64,000 nt of DNA. Origin: Amblyomma americanum (lineage: Eukaryota > Arthropoda > Arachnida > Ixodida > Ixodidae). A model generated the notes under the pieces. That model made no database searches and had not been told where the DNA came from. It saw nothing but the letters and a program-made list of their open reading frames with translations. Each line of letters begins with the position of its first letter. The stretch's first letter is position 1. The position numbers and the translations under genes are program-made. Below are positions 1 to 12,900 of this stretch, one piece after another. The stretch covers positions 40,757,864-40,821,863 of the forward strand of contig NC_135505.1 in the NCBI RefSeq assembly GCF_052857255.1, in the 5' to 3' direction.

Positions 1-202
1 TCCATTTCGTATCAAGATTCCTGATATACAGGTATCTGAAATCTTTCCTAGCCCACTGCTTTTCCCCCATTTTTCTCAATCTCTCCTCAAATGCTATCTT
101 ACTGCTAGCTTCTCTGCTCTCGAGCGACGCCCATCCCATATCACCCTGTACCCTCCCTTTAGGTGTATTGCCATGTGCTCCCAAAGCTAGCCTCCCTAGG
201 CC
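1..202 (-). pseudogene. 3' fragment of a retrotransposon-type ORF (runs off the window)
   Basis: On the - strand an open frame runs from about position 202 to the window edge. It reads GLGRLALGAHGNTPKG near its start, then a basic stretch (EERLRKMGEKQWARKD) and YLYIRNLDTKW at the edge. I recognise this C-terminal string as one recurring in tick retroelement ORFs; that is memory, not a search. The frame stays open a little upstream (to about 220), but the family-like sequence begins close to 200. It is likely a 5'-truncated insertion whose remainder lies outside the window. Confidence 0.5.
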
Positions 203-219
203 ACTGAGTGTAGCGCAGC

Positions 220-2565
220 CAGCGGCGGGGAGTGAAACTTACGGTTTCGGTTTCGGGTGCGCGCAGTTCGAATGCTAGCATGCGGTGCGGCCTTCCGCGC
301 CTTCATGGCGCAATATTTCTCTTTAGTATGGTCTCCCATTATTATAATAAAAATTAACACTCTGGGCGCTCTCGACGGGCCGTCGACGCAGCTGCGCGCC
401 GGCCATTGCCAAACAGGGCTAATCGAGAAAAAACAGTGGGTTCTTTGTGAAATGAACATTCATTTTGCTCCATATAAACACAAAAACTGACCGATATAGT
501 TGCCATCGCCATTTGGCGCATCACTAAGCTCGTGCCGCGGTTCTTTTGCGTCCATTGTTTGAGCAACACGGCTCACAGCTGCGGTTGTGCCTCTCACCCA
601 CCGTGCAAGAATATTTTTACACCGTGCTCCCGCCGGACGCACTCGGATGAAAAGTGTAAATTACGAGCAAGTGTCATTCTGATGAGCCTCACACAAAAAC
701 TTGGCGAGTAGGCGAAATTATGAATGAGATCAACGTGCTTTTACGAACATCCTATGCGCAACACTGACGCATCAAATACAACATGACATCTTCAAATAAT
801 TTTCAAACATTACTTCGTTGTCTTACGTTATTTTCTGCACCTTAAAAGGTATAAGTCCCATTTAATGGCCAAGTGTGCGTTTCGTTCGACAAATGTTATA
901 CACCTTCATATCTACAACACGGGCTCCCATTCAGGCGCTCACAGTACGCTGGAGCACTGAGAACAAATGCGCGGGTGCATTTTGCTTGCCTTCAGAAGCG
1001 TAGAGCACAATTTTTGACTCACCACCTCCTGGTCTCGAAGGGTTTAGGAGGTCCCAGGAGTTAACTTTTTTTCCCTGCTCGTGTTGAAAAGCGCACTTCC
1101 TTGTTGTCACACCGCGGGTGCAATGCGTGTTTCAGTAGAACACTCGACGGAGTCTTCGACGCAAAAGTTTGTAGTTTTCGAGCTTTTTATGCATTACCTT
1201 TTTTTTTCACGGAAGCCTAAAAGCATCGTTTTTTAAGCGTTGGCCCATTTGTCTTTCAAGCTGACCACATATTTTACCCAAACGTCAAAAAATATCCCTC
1301 GAAAGAAGTTGCGGCGTCCTCACGCTTTGGCGCGAGCAGGTACCCGTGCCTTTCACAGCTGTTCTGTATTGAGCCGACGGGCGTGCCCAGCGAAACTGCT
1401 CGCAATGCTGTGTAAATTGAGAAAAAAACTGCGTTTCTCAACTTGCCACTGTCGGAAACAGCAGGAGTGCCGCGAACTGCGCCAGAACAGCCTCAGGAAA
1501 CGAAGCGGTTGCAGCTATTCACGTCAAAGAGCGAAATCAAGCGAGAGAGGCCATGCGTGCTTCCTAGCACATGATAAAAGAAGCGTCTGCATTCGCCGGC
1601 ACGTAGAGCATCAATAGCGGCCTAGAAAATCGAACATAGCTTGCATATAAAACAGCATAACCAACACGTGACCTTCTACCCTCAGGGGTGCCACTTATAT
1701 AGCCGAAAAAAGGTAATTACTTCATGGGTATTCGCAAAAAAGAAGCGTCTTGACAAAAAAAGAGAAAAAGTCCACTATCGAAATCGCAAAGCACTAAACC
1801 TTATGTATGGCACCGTATTTAGAAAACCGCCATTTCTGTCTGTCTTATGGGAGCTTATGCAAGCTTATGCAAGCTTGTTTTGATATGGTTTTTAGTTTTT
1901 AAAGCGCTTTATAAGCTTGTCTTGAATGATAGAGCAACCTCCCATTTACGTATCGACCGGTGGCTCCAGCTGTTCTGTAAATGCGTCACCATCAGAGTTC
2001 ACTACGATTCGACGTACACGGACCTAATTTAATGACCAGTAGAACTACCTTCTAAGTGAAAACCAGTTCATGAAATTTTACCCGGCCAAGGAAAGTTATA
2101 GAGCGTAGGCGAAAGCGAAAAAAAAAAGCAAGTGTATGCCTGGTCGAATTTTATCATATCAGTTGCCCACATTCTCCTTGCGTAGTACAGATAAAATCTA
2201 GATAACTGAAATTAAGCAAGCGAGGACTGCATAACCATTAATTCTGTTTTTAGCACCGGTTAAGCAAAGCTGCACCCTTCTGATTTGCGCTGTTTTTTCG
2301 TTGTGCTGTTTATCCGGCGCGCTGTTGTGACGGGTGTTAATTTCTGTCGTGTGCTGTTTTGTAACGATGCTGTTTTTTCCCTGTGCTGTTTTCTCGCTAT
2401 GCTTTATTTGTGGGCTGTTGTGATACATGTTTTTTTGCGTGTGCTGTATTTTCATAATGTTCATGTCTACACGCGAAACTTATCCAGGTTTCACACCTTG
2501 CGAATTTCTCCTTAGCGCACTGAACTAACACCATGCCCTTTCCGAGTTGCTAATGAGTTCAGCCT
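220..2565. other. Unclassified non-coding DNA
   Basis: No gene or recognised repeat found. It has homopolymer T/A runs and short frames without codon bias or recognisable motifs. At 2290-2450 the word TGTGCTGTTTT recurs loosely several times, which looks like a decayed short tandem repeat. Confidence 0.4.
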
Positions 2566-2574
2566 CACCTTGCT

Positions 2575-2910
2575 TTCTACTAGCCTGCCTGATTAGCTCA
2601 GGAGTAAGGCGACGGCCCGGAGAGGAGGTGGTCTCGGGTTCAAACCGTGGAATAAGGAAACATTTCTTCAACTCCGAAGCTTCAGTGAACGCTGTACAGC
2701 TTTCGTTTGCATCCATTTGGGCCTTGGTGGATGGAGTGACGGCTTATGCTAGTTGCCGTTGGCGCAGCAAGTGGATGCCTCCCAGCCCCTGCTGCCCCCC
2801 CCCCCATTCCCTTTTTCCTTCCCACACTGACGTAGGTATACAACTTGCTCTCGCCGCTGTGTCGACATTCCCCGGCAAGAGGGTGCGAGGTGCAGGGCAC
2901 GATAAAACTT
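2575..2910 (+). mobile_element. tRNA-derived SINE
   Basis: A pol III A-box-like TTAGCTCAGGAGTAAGG lies at 2593-2609 and a B box GGTTCAAACC at 2637-2646, at the normal spacing for a tRNA head. The anticodon-stem region does not fold as a tRNA. The body runs on through GC-richer unrelated sequence and a run of 13 Cs near 2796-2808 to about 2905, ending near ACGATAAAACTTT. It is best read as a SINE, not a tRNA gene. The 3' end is approximate. Confidence 0.55.
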
Positions 2911-3780
2911 TATGTTAAGCAGTTACCACAAGACTGCTTTTATTCTACTTAAAATTATATATTTACGAGACTGGCAAATTAAGAAAACGGTGGGGTCTCG
3001 CAGTTCATTAACGTGCGCCACTGCCTGACATGTTGTCATGTACATTCTTCGTCAAAAGTCTTCATACCAAGGGGTCTGCCTCTGAGCGCTGCAGCACGAC
3101 TCATCTTGCATACTCAGGGATCCTAAGCTCAGGAAGGCGAGAGGAACTTATGGTCCTCAGCCCTGCCAAGCTTAGGACTGTCGAAAGGGCTTAAGAGCCC
3201 CGCTACATGGTTTAGAAGAGACACCTTGTGGTATCCATTTTTGACAAGGATTGTACATTGAGGCTAACTGGCTGTAATTTATGCGAACTGGGACGACTTC
3301 ATTCCTCTCGCTTGGTAAGCGTTCAGAGAGTCGATAAGTAAAGTCCAGTGACAATGCTTGCACTTATCAGTGTACAGTCATCTACAGATATTTATCAGTT
3401 TCTGCATAAGTTTCTGGATCGTTCCAACTCCGTGCCGTCAGCGCGCTGATCGACGTCTAGAGGCAGCATTTGGTTCCAGACAGTGCGTCTCTGTTGTTCG
3501 CATTATAATCAGAGATTTGCTATTTCAACCAGGCGCTGCCGCTGGACGTCGCTCTGCGCGATGCGGAGCGGAGACGGCAAGGAGTTTGAGCGCTCTAGAA
3601 AGAGCGGTGGACGACTGTACTAGAGAATCACCCGCAAAGGCGCCATGTTGAGGTTTAACTCTGAAGTTTTGCTCGTGTAAAATGTACGTGGAGGCGGGGA
3701 AGCGTTTTCCAACATACGTTTTAGAGCCTGTAACGCATTATTTGAAAGCGGGGCAGAAGAGTAGACAGGGGAAGAAGATA
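2911..3780. other. Unclassified non-coding DNA
   Basis: No coding or repeat signature I can support. The GC-richer part at 3430-3650 carries an open + frame with no recognisable motif. Confidence 0.35.
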
Positions 3781-3865
3781 TTTTCGTCGTAACCTGGGGT
3801 TGTGTGATTGCCTGGCGTTGTGTGACTGCCGAAGTCGCGGTGTTAAGTGCCTGTTGCCATTCTTG

Positions 3866-4530
3866 TCACACAACATCCATGAGGGTCGCTGCTTGAGACT
3901 TTAGGGAAGTTGGCAGTAGTCGTAGCTCCTCGCGGATGACTTCGCGGATAACTTCCCGCAAGTTGTCGCTGGTGGTTGCCGTCGTGTCCCGACGAATTGG
4001 ACATACATAAGTAGGGCGACAGCAATACATAGTCTGGACGTCGAGGCTCTCCTTTATGTTGCAGGCTACTTGCATGAATTCCTCGATGGTTTTTGGTGGC
4101 TGGCGGACGAGCCTAGCAAAGAGTTGTTGTTTTACGCCGGGCATTAATAACTGAACTTTCTTTTCCTCGGTCATCTCGGCGTCGGCGCGGCGAAAGAGAC
4201 GCTTCACCTCTTTGACGTAACCATGGAGGGGCTTGTTCTGAAGTTGGATCTTGCACTGGAGGAGTCGTTCGGCTCTTTCTTTTCTGACGACACTGGTGAA
4301 TGCTTTCAAAAGCTCCTTCTTGATTAGGCTCCATGTCGTCACAGACGACTCGTTTTCGTACCACGCACATGCTGAGCCCGGTAGTGAGAAAAAATACGTA
4401 TCCAATTTTCGCCGCATCATCCCCGTTGTTGAATGATGCCACGCGCTAAAATTGGTCGAACTATTGCTCGAGGCCTTCGCCTACGAATCCACCGAAAGCG
4501 GCACCCGCGGCTCCTGCAGTATCATCGGGG
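3866..4530 (-). pseudogene. Ty3/Gypsy-type Gag remnant
   Basis: The - strand frame 4420-3866 contains a Gag capsid-like segment: YFFSLPGSACAWYENE, then TTWSLIKKELLKAFTSV, then KPLHGYVKEVKRLFRRADAE and MTEEKKVQLLMPGVKQQLF. A C-terminal LREVIREVIREELRLLP follows, a string I associate with tick Gypsy Gag proteins. Upstream on the same strand the N-terminal part (FDQF..RVASFNNGDDAAK) lies in another frame and has two in-frame TAG codons where the family has sense residues, so there is at least one frameshift near 4430. No protease, RT or integrase was found nearby. It is a decayed fragment. Confidence 0.7.
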
Positions 4531-5010
4531 TCGTATCTTTGGCGAGGTTGTGGTGCTCGTAGCAGCGTCTTTCCTCTCTCGGGTGTGGTCCTGCAGGGTG
4601 CTGAATTCATGCTGCTCTCTATGGAGACGTCGCCTGTTTCGGTGAACTCATGGCTCCTACTCCGGTGTGAAGCGCGGAGGGCTGGCGTCACAACTTGAGG
4701 GAGGTGTCGGGTAAATGGACGGAGACCACGTACCTCGACTAAATTCGACCGTACCGTAATTCGACCAATATTCAGTATCACCGAAAATGTATGTCTTGCA
4801 TATAATGCTATATATTGCTGATATGCTTTCGAATGTAATCGACTTTTTGTCTTCGCCCTTCTTTTTTATTACAGTTTCATTCCACCACTGAATAAAGAAC
4901 TCCGGCTTATAGCGTTGCACAAATCAATCGAGATCAAGTATACTTACCGTATCTCAGGGCCGTAGCAACAGCAATGTGATGGGAGGGCCCATAACAATCA
5001 GGGCCAAGAG
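4531..5010 (-). other. Probable leader/flank of the Gag remnant, otherwise unclassified
   Basis: The - strand is partly open (4781-4461 and 4920-4657) but shows no motif I recognise. A strong splice-donor-like string (ACGGTAAGTAT on the - strand, around 4944-4954) is present. Confidence 0.25.
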
Positions 5011-5310
5011 TTAAAGAATGTTAAGCATCCCCACTGCCATTGTTCGCCGGCTTTTAGCATTCCGCTGCTCTGTCACCGGCGATACAGTCGTTACGCCATG
5101 CACAATGTCAACCAATTGCACTAACGCTTCTGCAAAGGAATGCTGTACGCCCAGCTGTGTTGTCACTTCCTCTGTACACCGGTCGCAATAACTAAGAAGC
5201 GCGATGAACCTGTGTTTAATCAGGCTGAAAGCCAGTTGCTCTGTACCTGACACGTAACAGCCCAACAGGAGAAACGTTGAGGCAAAGCTCTTTACATGCA
5301 ACGAGCTCAT
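5011..5310 (-). other. Unrecognised 99-codon ORF
   Basis: An ATG-to-stop frame on the - strand has protein-like composition, with a hydrophobic N-terminal third (FASTFLLLGCYVSGTEQL) and then a polar helical segment (QHSFAEALVQLVDIVHG, then TEQRNAKSRR). It stops about 60 nt before a good donor-like site, so an exon reading would need another acceptor or stop read-out. I cannot assign a family. It may be an old exon or a retroelement piece. Confidence 0.2.
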
Positions 5311-6260
5311 ACACGAACGGAAGCATTCGGTCAGTCAAAGCGTTAAAATGTACAATGTAATTGCATCGGCATTAAAGAAACAAAACGCAAAGTCCGCCAT
5401 TTCGTAACATTTTTTTTTTTTAGATCCGAGCTGACTAAAATGGCATGGTAAACGTGGCTGCCGAGAAACCTAACGAGCGCTATATGCTTCAAATGTCTCG
5501 TCAAGGACAAATATTAAGTAGTTAAACTGGATGCTGGAAGAGATTTCCTAACTGCATTTCACTCATATATCAAGCAGGCCCCAGTAAGATGTAAATTTGG
5601 AAACAACATGAGGATTGTGTTAGGTTATGAAAGCTCGTTAAAGCCAACGTTATATAATCGTTTTCTTCTGGCAAAATGTAAGGCGCATTTCTATACCGTA
5701 CACTCAAAAAACGGACGGGGAACTGCGTCTGAGGGCGGAAGTTAGTCTTATCGGCCTTTGAAACGGAACACAAGCGATGACGACATGCCCCGGTGACATA
5801 CGCCTGAAGAATCAACGGAAGCCGGCAGCCGGATGCGGCGCGTCCTGAAAAGCAAAAACAATGAAAACCAAGCGTTGGCAGATTGGCCCAAAGGCTTGAA
5901 GCCATAATGAGCCAGCGGCAGTTCCGCTAAAGTGCGATGTATTGCATAATAATAGTGAAAAATATATTAGCAAAGCAGTCTGCCAGTAATATCAACATAA
6001 CGCGTTTTCATTCCAAAGGCACGAGTTTAACGACAGTCGGAGCAAAATCAATTCCCTTTAGCCTCGCCTAAGTTAGGCGGCCTAGATTTAACTAGAGGCT
6101 CTAAGCAGCAGCGACATGCATAATATACTTTCCATTTTCCAGAAATTTTCCCAAACGACAAACAAGAACAATGACAAGGAAGGGCGCACAAAGAATCATT
6201 GGATTTTAACAAAATTTTCTCTTAAGGTGCAAACGCATTATCATAAATTAATAGCATTTA
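5311..6260. other. Unclassified non-coding DNA
   Basis: A+T-rich with a poly-T run near 5410. Nothing further can be supported. Confidence 0.35.
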
Positions 6261-6261
6261 A

Positions 6262-6475
6262 GCCGCCTCAATATCTCAGTGGTTATGCCGCTCGGTTGTT
6301 GGCCCCAAAGACGTGTGTTCCATCCCGGCTGCGGCGGTCGAATTTCGATGGCGGCGAAATTCAAGAGGACAGTGGGCGGCGCGATGTGAGTGCACATTAA
6401 AGAACGCCTGGCGGTCGAAATTTCCGGAGCATTTTCTCTATGGCAACATCAATAAACCATAAACCGAACCATTTA
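6262..6475 (+). mobile_element. tRNA-derived SINE, 'ACGTTAAA' family
   Basis: The A-box-like ATCTCAGTGGTTATGCC lies near 6273-6289 and the B-box-like TGTTCCATCCCGGC near 6316-6329. They are followed by the body typical of an abundant tick SINE: GCGGTCGAATTTCGATGG, then GTGAGTGCACATTAAAGAAC, then GGTCGAAATTTCCGG. A T/A-rich tail ends near 6475. The same family recurs at 25.8, 26.9, 63.3 and 63.8 kb. Confidence 0.75.
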
Positions 6476-8245
6476 TTAATAGAACACACTGCAAAATTTC
6501 AAGCGTGCTCGCTTCGCAGCAGTTTAGAAATAACATGAGAAGAGGGAATTCTTAGAGTGTACATGCTAGCCCAACCACGCTTCTAGATACCGGACTAGTT
6601 GCCTGTGGTGTTTTGGGATAGGAAAAAATATTTTTCATGATAATTTTATTGCGTTCTTTGTGCGCTGCATCGTGTTACGGTGAAGGGGTACAGGCGCATT
6701 GTTCCTGGGTGAAGGTTCTTGCTTTGGAAATGGCCCACGGGCCTACAAATAATGAAAATGAGGAAACACCAGAGGGCAGCGTTAATAAATAATTACAAAC
6801 GGTTTTGTACTGGTAGTAAAAGCCTTGAAATGCGCCAGTGCTGAAGAACATGACGTCGCGGTCGACCAGCTAACCTTGACTACCACAATACTGATAACGC
6901 AAGCGTCGGCTGGGTGAATTGGTTAATCTCAAGAATCACAACTGAGTTCTGCGACATCCTAATAATTGGGCGAAGTCGGCAGTGATGTGACTGAATTCTG
7001 GTTGAAATGGAAAGCTCCTCGGGGCAAAATTTTTTGTTTTGTGTTCTTCTAATTTTCTGCAAATAACACTTGATAGAAGCAACGTCCTAACGTGTGTGAA
7101 ATAATCATGGGGCTTTCAAGATTTTTGTTTTTATCCTTTTGAGTTAATACACAGAAGCCCATCGTCTCTTTTAGGCTTCCATTTTTTTATCATGCTACAT
7201 TTTATTGAATGCGTGACTACAAAAAGAAGCTTTGGCACAGTGGGCGATGAAATCTGAATTATCACTAAAAGTGATGGAAATTATGCTTCAGAACTTTATT
7301 TTTAACTCTGCAGTTAACCAACGAGCACGCTTGGTTAGGATGACTTCGTATATGTCGATGCTTTGCCGCGGTATCTTTTCGTCATCGCTGATTGGCAACA
7401 TCAAGTACGATATCCAATGCAAGGCTGTGGGCAAAAAGAAAAAGACTTTCCTGCGCTTGCTTTTCTTCCTCTCTCGGGCGGCGCTTTGAACAAAATTATC
7501 GGAGCTTTTATTATGACTGTTGACTGAAGATTCCATTACGAGGCCGCTGTAAACAAATGCGAGTTGTGTGCATCGTTTTAGAGGTTGGGAAAGAGCCGAA
7601 TCCAATTTGGATTCAGTGACGAATGAGCATATTAGATTTGTTCTTGATTGTTCTCTTTATCACAATTCTCCTGCACAATTGAAGCGCTAATTCTTTCGCC
7701 GGAATGAACTGAAACAAAGCGTTGAAGCCGCCAGTTTTGCTAGCGGAGGTACACAGGTGCGCTTAGTCTTATTTTCATAAGCAGTTCAGCGCACAGAAAA
7801 TTTAAATGGTGATTACTACTATGGTAATACGAATAGCTTGCACAAGCTAAATACCATTGTGGTTTTGCAACTGTTGGCTTTGCTTTAAATGCTGCGGTCA
7901 CGCTCGCGTTGCCCGCGATTCATAGGAGGTTCCTGTGAGTCTGCCATTTATCTCTGCGTAAAATCTTTCACACATGAGTGCTTGACAATCGTGTTTCTAC
8001 TTTTGGAGGCTTGCACGAACGCTTCACGGCGTGGAGATTGCATTCACTCGCACTACAGCATTCCGCCGAGCAGCACGTTAACGAGGCGTCTCCCGAAAGT
8101 TTTCGACCTGTGAACCGCAGCGTGTTTTTTGCAAAGAAGTCCCGCATATGCCAGCCTCTGCTTGTGAGTTGGACAAAACCATTTCGCCATAATCTTGGAT
8201 GTCGCTAGTGATATAGCTGCTTCTTCAATCGATGTGATATCCACC
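6476..8245. other. Unclassified non-coding DNA
   Basis: Short open frames on both strands, none with recognisable motifs. No tRNA-like or retroelement signature found. Confidence 0.35.
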
Positions 8246-8249
8246 GCTT

Positions 8250-8888
8250 GGTTAAGGCTGCTTGCTATTTATCCCCCCGGGGGGAAACTGCTCCAATTGC
8301 CGCTACCCTGTTAACGGGTCAAACCAGATCGACGTAGGTCGGGTGCTTGCCACCATCCCAACGCTTAGAGAGGTGTCAAGCTCTGGCTTGTCTGTGTCCT
8401 CTGTTGTGTTCGTCATCCTTGCAATCTGGCACATGGTGAGTCGTTATGTTTGATCCAATCTATATGGGCATGTCGATCTTGCCAGCGACTTCCCGGGGTG
8501 GACTGATTCTCAGCTTTTGTAATATATTCCTGCCAGGTTTTGATATTGATGTCCTCACAGTATAGTCGACACGGTAGGCTGCTAGTAGTTCGTCGGTGAT
8601 GTTGTGAATCCTCAGCTTTAGAAGGCGCTCCATGGATGTACATAAAGAGAGTATTAGCGCCGCCTTAACTGCCCTTCGTGTAATAATATCCAGTTGGTAT
8701 TTCTCCTTTTTCTATAATTCGCATGTACGGGATGGAGTACATTAAAGCAGACAGAATAAAAGCCTGAACTAATGTTAGAGACAGCATCTCTTTTCGCCCA
8801 TTTGACTTCTTGATTACCCGGTGTAGCATTCTTGAGACTTGCTCGGAATAGGATTGGAGCTGCCTGATTGTTGTGGTATCGCCTCAGG
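8250..8888 (-). pseudogene. LINE reverse-transcriptase C-terminal fragment
   Basis: On the - strand the sequence reads LSLTLVQAFILSALMYSIPY, then GAPSKAEDSQHH, then KTWQEYITKAENQSTPGSR with frame breaks between. This resembles the post-catalytic (thumb/connection) region of tick LINE ORF2 proteins. Stops at several points show decay. It is abutted head to head at about 8880 by a + strand LINE fragment. Confidence 0.5.
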
Positions 8889-9480
8889 GGTGACATGGGG
8901 GCTCCGTGTTGATATATTTTGCAAGTCTAATCCCTCGAATGTTCAGATCTTCTGGACATCAAGTCACCTCTCCCCTACGGCCAATGAGGTGGCCAACACA
9001 GGGTCTCGAGCTCTCCTCATCCGAGCACCTGGCACGTAGCCTCTGTCTGACGTCATTAATAACCCCTCATCCTTACTAATCTACGCAGAAATTACGGAGT
9101 ACTGTAAGATCATATTCAGAAAATATCCTCTTCACAAAACCCTTGGGAATTTGAAGAGCACTTATTTAGGCGACAACAAACTGGCAGTTTGCCCAACCCC
9201 GATGAGCAAATGGTATCCAGACACTTGCGATTCGTCCTGCCCCTTCTGTGGAGCAGTTGGCTTTCGTTCACAATTTCTGGAAATGCCAAGAAAGTCCAGA
9301 CTTAGGCAGCAATCGTGATCCCACGGTTGAGCGCTGGGAGGCAACCCTTCATAGCTGTGGTCCTCTTGGCCAGAAATCGGTGGTTGAGAGGAGCAGCATT
9401 ATGGTGGCGATCAACGGGTTCTTCTACTGAACCCACCCAGTATTTATGTTCTAAATAAATGTTTTCCTCCTCCTCCTCTC
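8889..9480 (+). pseudogene. LINE ORF2 RNase H/C-terminal fragment with 3' end
   Basis: The + strand reads VQIFWTSSHLSPTANEVAN, resembling the end of an RNase H domain (W.P.H...NE.AD), then a stop, then a region with CPFCGA and, near the end, ERWEATLHSCGP. This order matches the tail of tick I/Jockey-type ORF2 proteins. Several stops and frameshifts are present. It ends with AATAAATGTTTTCC and CTC repeats at about 9450-9480, a plausible LINE 3' end. Confidence 0.6.
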
Positions 9481-9721
9481 GCTTATGCGCAGCGTTCAGA
9501 GCAGGACCTTCCATCTCGGCTGCTTCAGTGGTGCTGCTGCAGCTCGACGAATAAGCGACGCCACCGCTATCTGCTCATTATCATAAGAGTGGCTACGGTA
9601 GCAAAACTGTTGCGGCTGCTATTGAGTAAGCGCTCGATACGTTGCGCTATTCAGTCTCTGCACGCTCTATTCTTAATGCCGTTTCAAGAAGCACGGCGGC
9701 ATCTTGGTTCAACCGCGTCGC
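9481..9721. other. Short unclassified segment left of the inverted-repeat arm
   Basis: GC-richer sequence between a LINE 3' end and the outer end of the left inverted arm. No motif recognised. Confidence 0.3.
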
Positions 9722-9965
9722 CTAAATGTCGCCTGTGGTTCACCGCCTCATTCAAAGGAAAGTCCCGGACCCCCCGGCTGGCAAAAAGACGGGGAGCCTG
9801 TCGGCCGGGGCTTGACAATGGCTCCGACCGCCACCGTTCAAGGTTTCTACCCTTCACCATACAACCCATCGCCACGGTGCGGATGAGTTTCGGTACGGGG
9901 GCTAAAGGTCCGTGGTGGCGCGAATAACCATCACCTTGAGACTCAAGGTACCCTTGAGGGGCCCT
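9722..9965 (-). mobile_element. LINE 5'-region fragment
   Basis: On the - strand this matches the start of the LINE at 56.9-62.4 kb: TTCGCGCCACCACGGACC, then CTCATCCGCACCGTGGCGA, then GGCGGTCGGAGCCATTG, then the gccGGGGgtccGGGACTTTCC segment. The match ends near ACATTTAGG at about 9722, while the other copy continues into ORF1. Confidence 0.7.
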
Positions 9966-12900
9966 AAGTAAAAAGACGTGAGCAGAACGTCCTGAGATAT
10001 TTCTTTTATCTCTTTTTGGACCTATAACGTCCGCGTGTCTTCGGCACATTTCAAACTTTATGAAGAGCATGAGAAGGTATACAACTAGCATCAGATCCCG
10101 AGGAATGTTTTAAACGAGCTGATAAGAATGTTCAGTGATGCTTCATGTGTCCTAAACCACTGAGATGCCCATTCGCTCATGCAGCAATTAGGCGTGCTTT
10201 TTAGAAGTGTTCGTATTTATACTCACAGACAGCAGAATCAGTGGAGAGTAAATTTAAGGTAAAATAGAAGATCAGTGGTACCAACGTTGCCCCTCTTTCT
10301 TGTTTATGATAACTACCTCAGTGAACAGCTGAAACACTCATTTATTACAGAGAACATTAACAAAAAGACAACCATTCTAGAAGTGAAACTGGCATGTTCT
10401 AGTGACTTGACAGGAGCAATACAGAAGTGCAACACTTATGTAGGCCAGAGGCTATACTGAAGCATGACGAATTTATGACTTGAATGTCTTGAACCCTTGA
10501 AGTTATGTGCCCAAGTATACTCGATTGAAGAACCCTTGTGTTATCGCACTGAATTTGCTATGTTGAGCGACCTGCTGATTAATCAGACGCCACTGTACTC
10601 ACAAACTGCGGTTTAAGCACGCTGCAGAGGACTGCATGTGAGCTCACGTACAGAAAGAAAACAAAAGCAGTTACACCAGGTGCTAGCTCTATCCCCTTAG
10701 TTTTGGCTGGAAAACGCGTTTGTTTCAAAATGTACAACCACGGAAAAATAAGAGGAATGGTTTTAATGCTCGGGCTCCACCTACACCTGTAAGCGCCAAA
10801 ACAATCGCATTCTCTTCAACACTAATAGAAGTCGTTCTATGAAGTGACGCGTTTTTTTTTCTTAGAACAAAACTTAGAAAGGGCATGTGCACCAGGGTAA
10901 ACTGAACTTAGTTTATCCTAAGGGCGGGTAAGTAACGGTAACTGGAAATGCCCCACAGCACGAGTAAAATGGGTGAAAAAATGTTGTTACAGCCGCGTCG
11001 AGTGCTGAAAGGTGCGGATGAGCTACTCTGCAGATTTTTCACAGTGCATGCATGATTTAGAACAACGTTGCCGTGAATCTTTGTAGTGTTTGTTTGTTCA
11101 TTCTTGAAAGCTACTGGCACGCCGGTTTGTTGCTGGGTTTGTGATGCAAGGCTCGACCAGATTTATCTCGGTTAATCGCACCCAGGCACAACAGAATGTA
11201 AAGTCTTGGTCAAACGTCATAAGCGCAAAGGCTTTTCGCTTCAGCCGCATATCCGAGCCATTACGGCCCTATTAAAGACCGAATGACCTTGAAATGCTAG
11301 CAGAAGGTTTCTTCTTGCGGTAGAGGAGCTTCTTGCTAACTTGTGTTTTGAATGGTATGCTACACGGATGAACTGTGTGGTTATAAGACTTTTGACCAAG
11401 ACTGTACATATGTTATTCCAGAATCTTGTGCTACCTTCGCACGCCCTACCTTGAAATTTCGCTTTGAGCTTATAATTGAGCACAGTTGACAGCGGCGGGC
11501 ATTCTATTTGACGACTGTCGAGCGCGCATGTTGCTACGCCGCCTCCGAGTGATTCAATACTTTTTTTTGACACAAAACTGTAACTGAGCTCATGAGGCGT
11601 GCAGTTATCTCGGCGGAAATGCTACCTCCACTGCTGCCGTGCCTCAATACTCAAGGCGACCCATTCAAATTGCCTGCGCTCATTACCAAGTCAAGTATTT
11701 ATATAGCTACGCTACCCTCTGGGTGCAATAAAGAACATTAATAAATTAAACCAGCAAAAAAGACAAAAAAAATTCTTAACGCAATGCACCAACTAGACCA
11801 ACAACGTGTTTTACTGCAATCAAAATAAATTTCATCGCCAGGAGCGTGGTCGTTATTGCTGGGAGCGACGGAGCCGACGTAATTTGGCATCAGTGACTGC
11901 AATACATCAATAATGGACGGGACGTTTACACTCAGCATAATGCATGCCTTGTGCACTTAGGTTGGAATTTGTGCGCACGCCAGATTTACTCACGTTGCAG
12001 TGCTTTGAAAAACAGGCTTTTCATGGTTTGGAAGCACTAGAAGACACAACATGAAGAACATACGAAACAAGCGCGGCATCGGATAGCTTACTTATTCGAG
12101 AAAAACACTATTATGATGCATTTCTTCCTTATATCTTACTGATACTTTGATCGTCTATGTATACAACCAAGGCTAACTATTCTTAGCATATGCACCAGGA
12201 CGAGGAAGCGGATTCTTTTTTGCCATTCTAGAGTAGGATGATTTGAAATTTGTGTTTCTTATAATTTTGTTGTTCATATTTGAAAGAAAAGATTTTATCT
12301 AACATTTCTTAGAATAAAACAAGTTATCAGTGAGCGCTTGTGGTATGTGTTCCTGAATAGTAACCAACTACCTCCACTTGAAGAATAATTATCGCTAATC
12401 TTTCGTATCAGAAAATGAAATCATCGTCTCCTCAATGGCTTTGAGCTGGGCATTGGCACTAACTGCTAGATATTGGCCAATAAAAATGATTTATTTTATA
12501 TTTTTTATTATCTAGCAATATAGACATATTGCATTGGCAGCTGATCTCCGCCGCTGCTGACTCTGTTCCTGAAATGAATTTGTTTCACTATTGAACTTCC
12601 TACGTTGTCAAATGTTGCAAATGTTCGCCAAAACACTTCTTATATCTGCACAAAACATCACTGCTGCTTTGCCAAATTAGGCTGTTGGACTAGTGCAGAA
12701 CTGAAACTAGGTGTTTTGAGTTTACCAGGAGGGTCTGCAAAACACTCAAATTTATTTATTTATGTAAATATTGTCAAAATGTCTACAATCAGCCTGCAGA
12801 TGGAGGAACCCGGAAAGAATGAGAAGAATAAAATGTAACTTGGTATAAGGACTACAGTACAAAGGCACTTGGCGGCTTGAGTGCCTGTACAGCTACAGGC

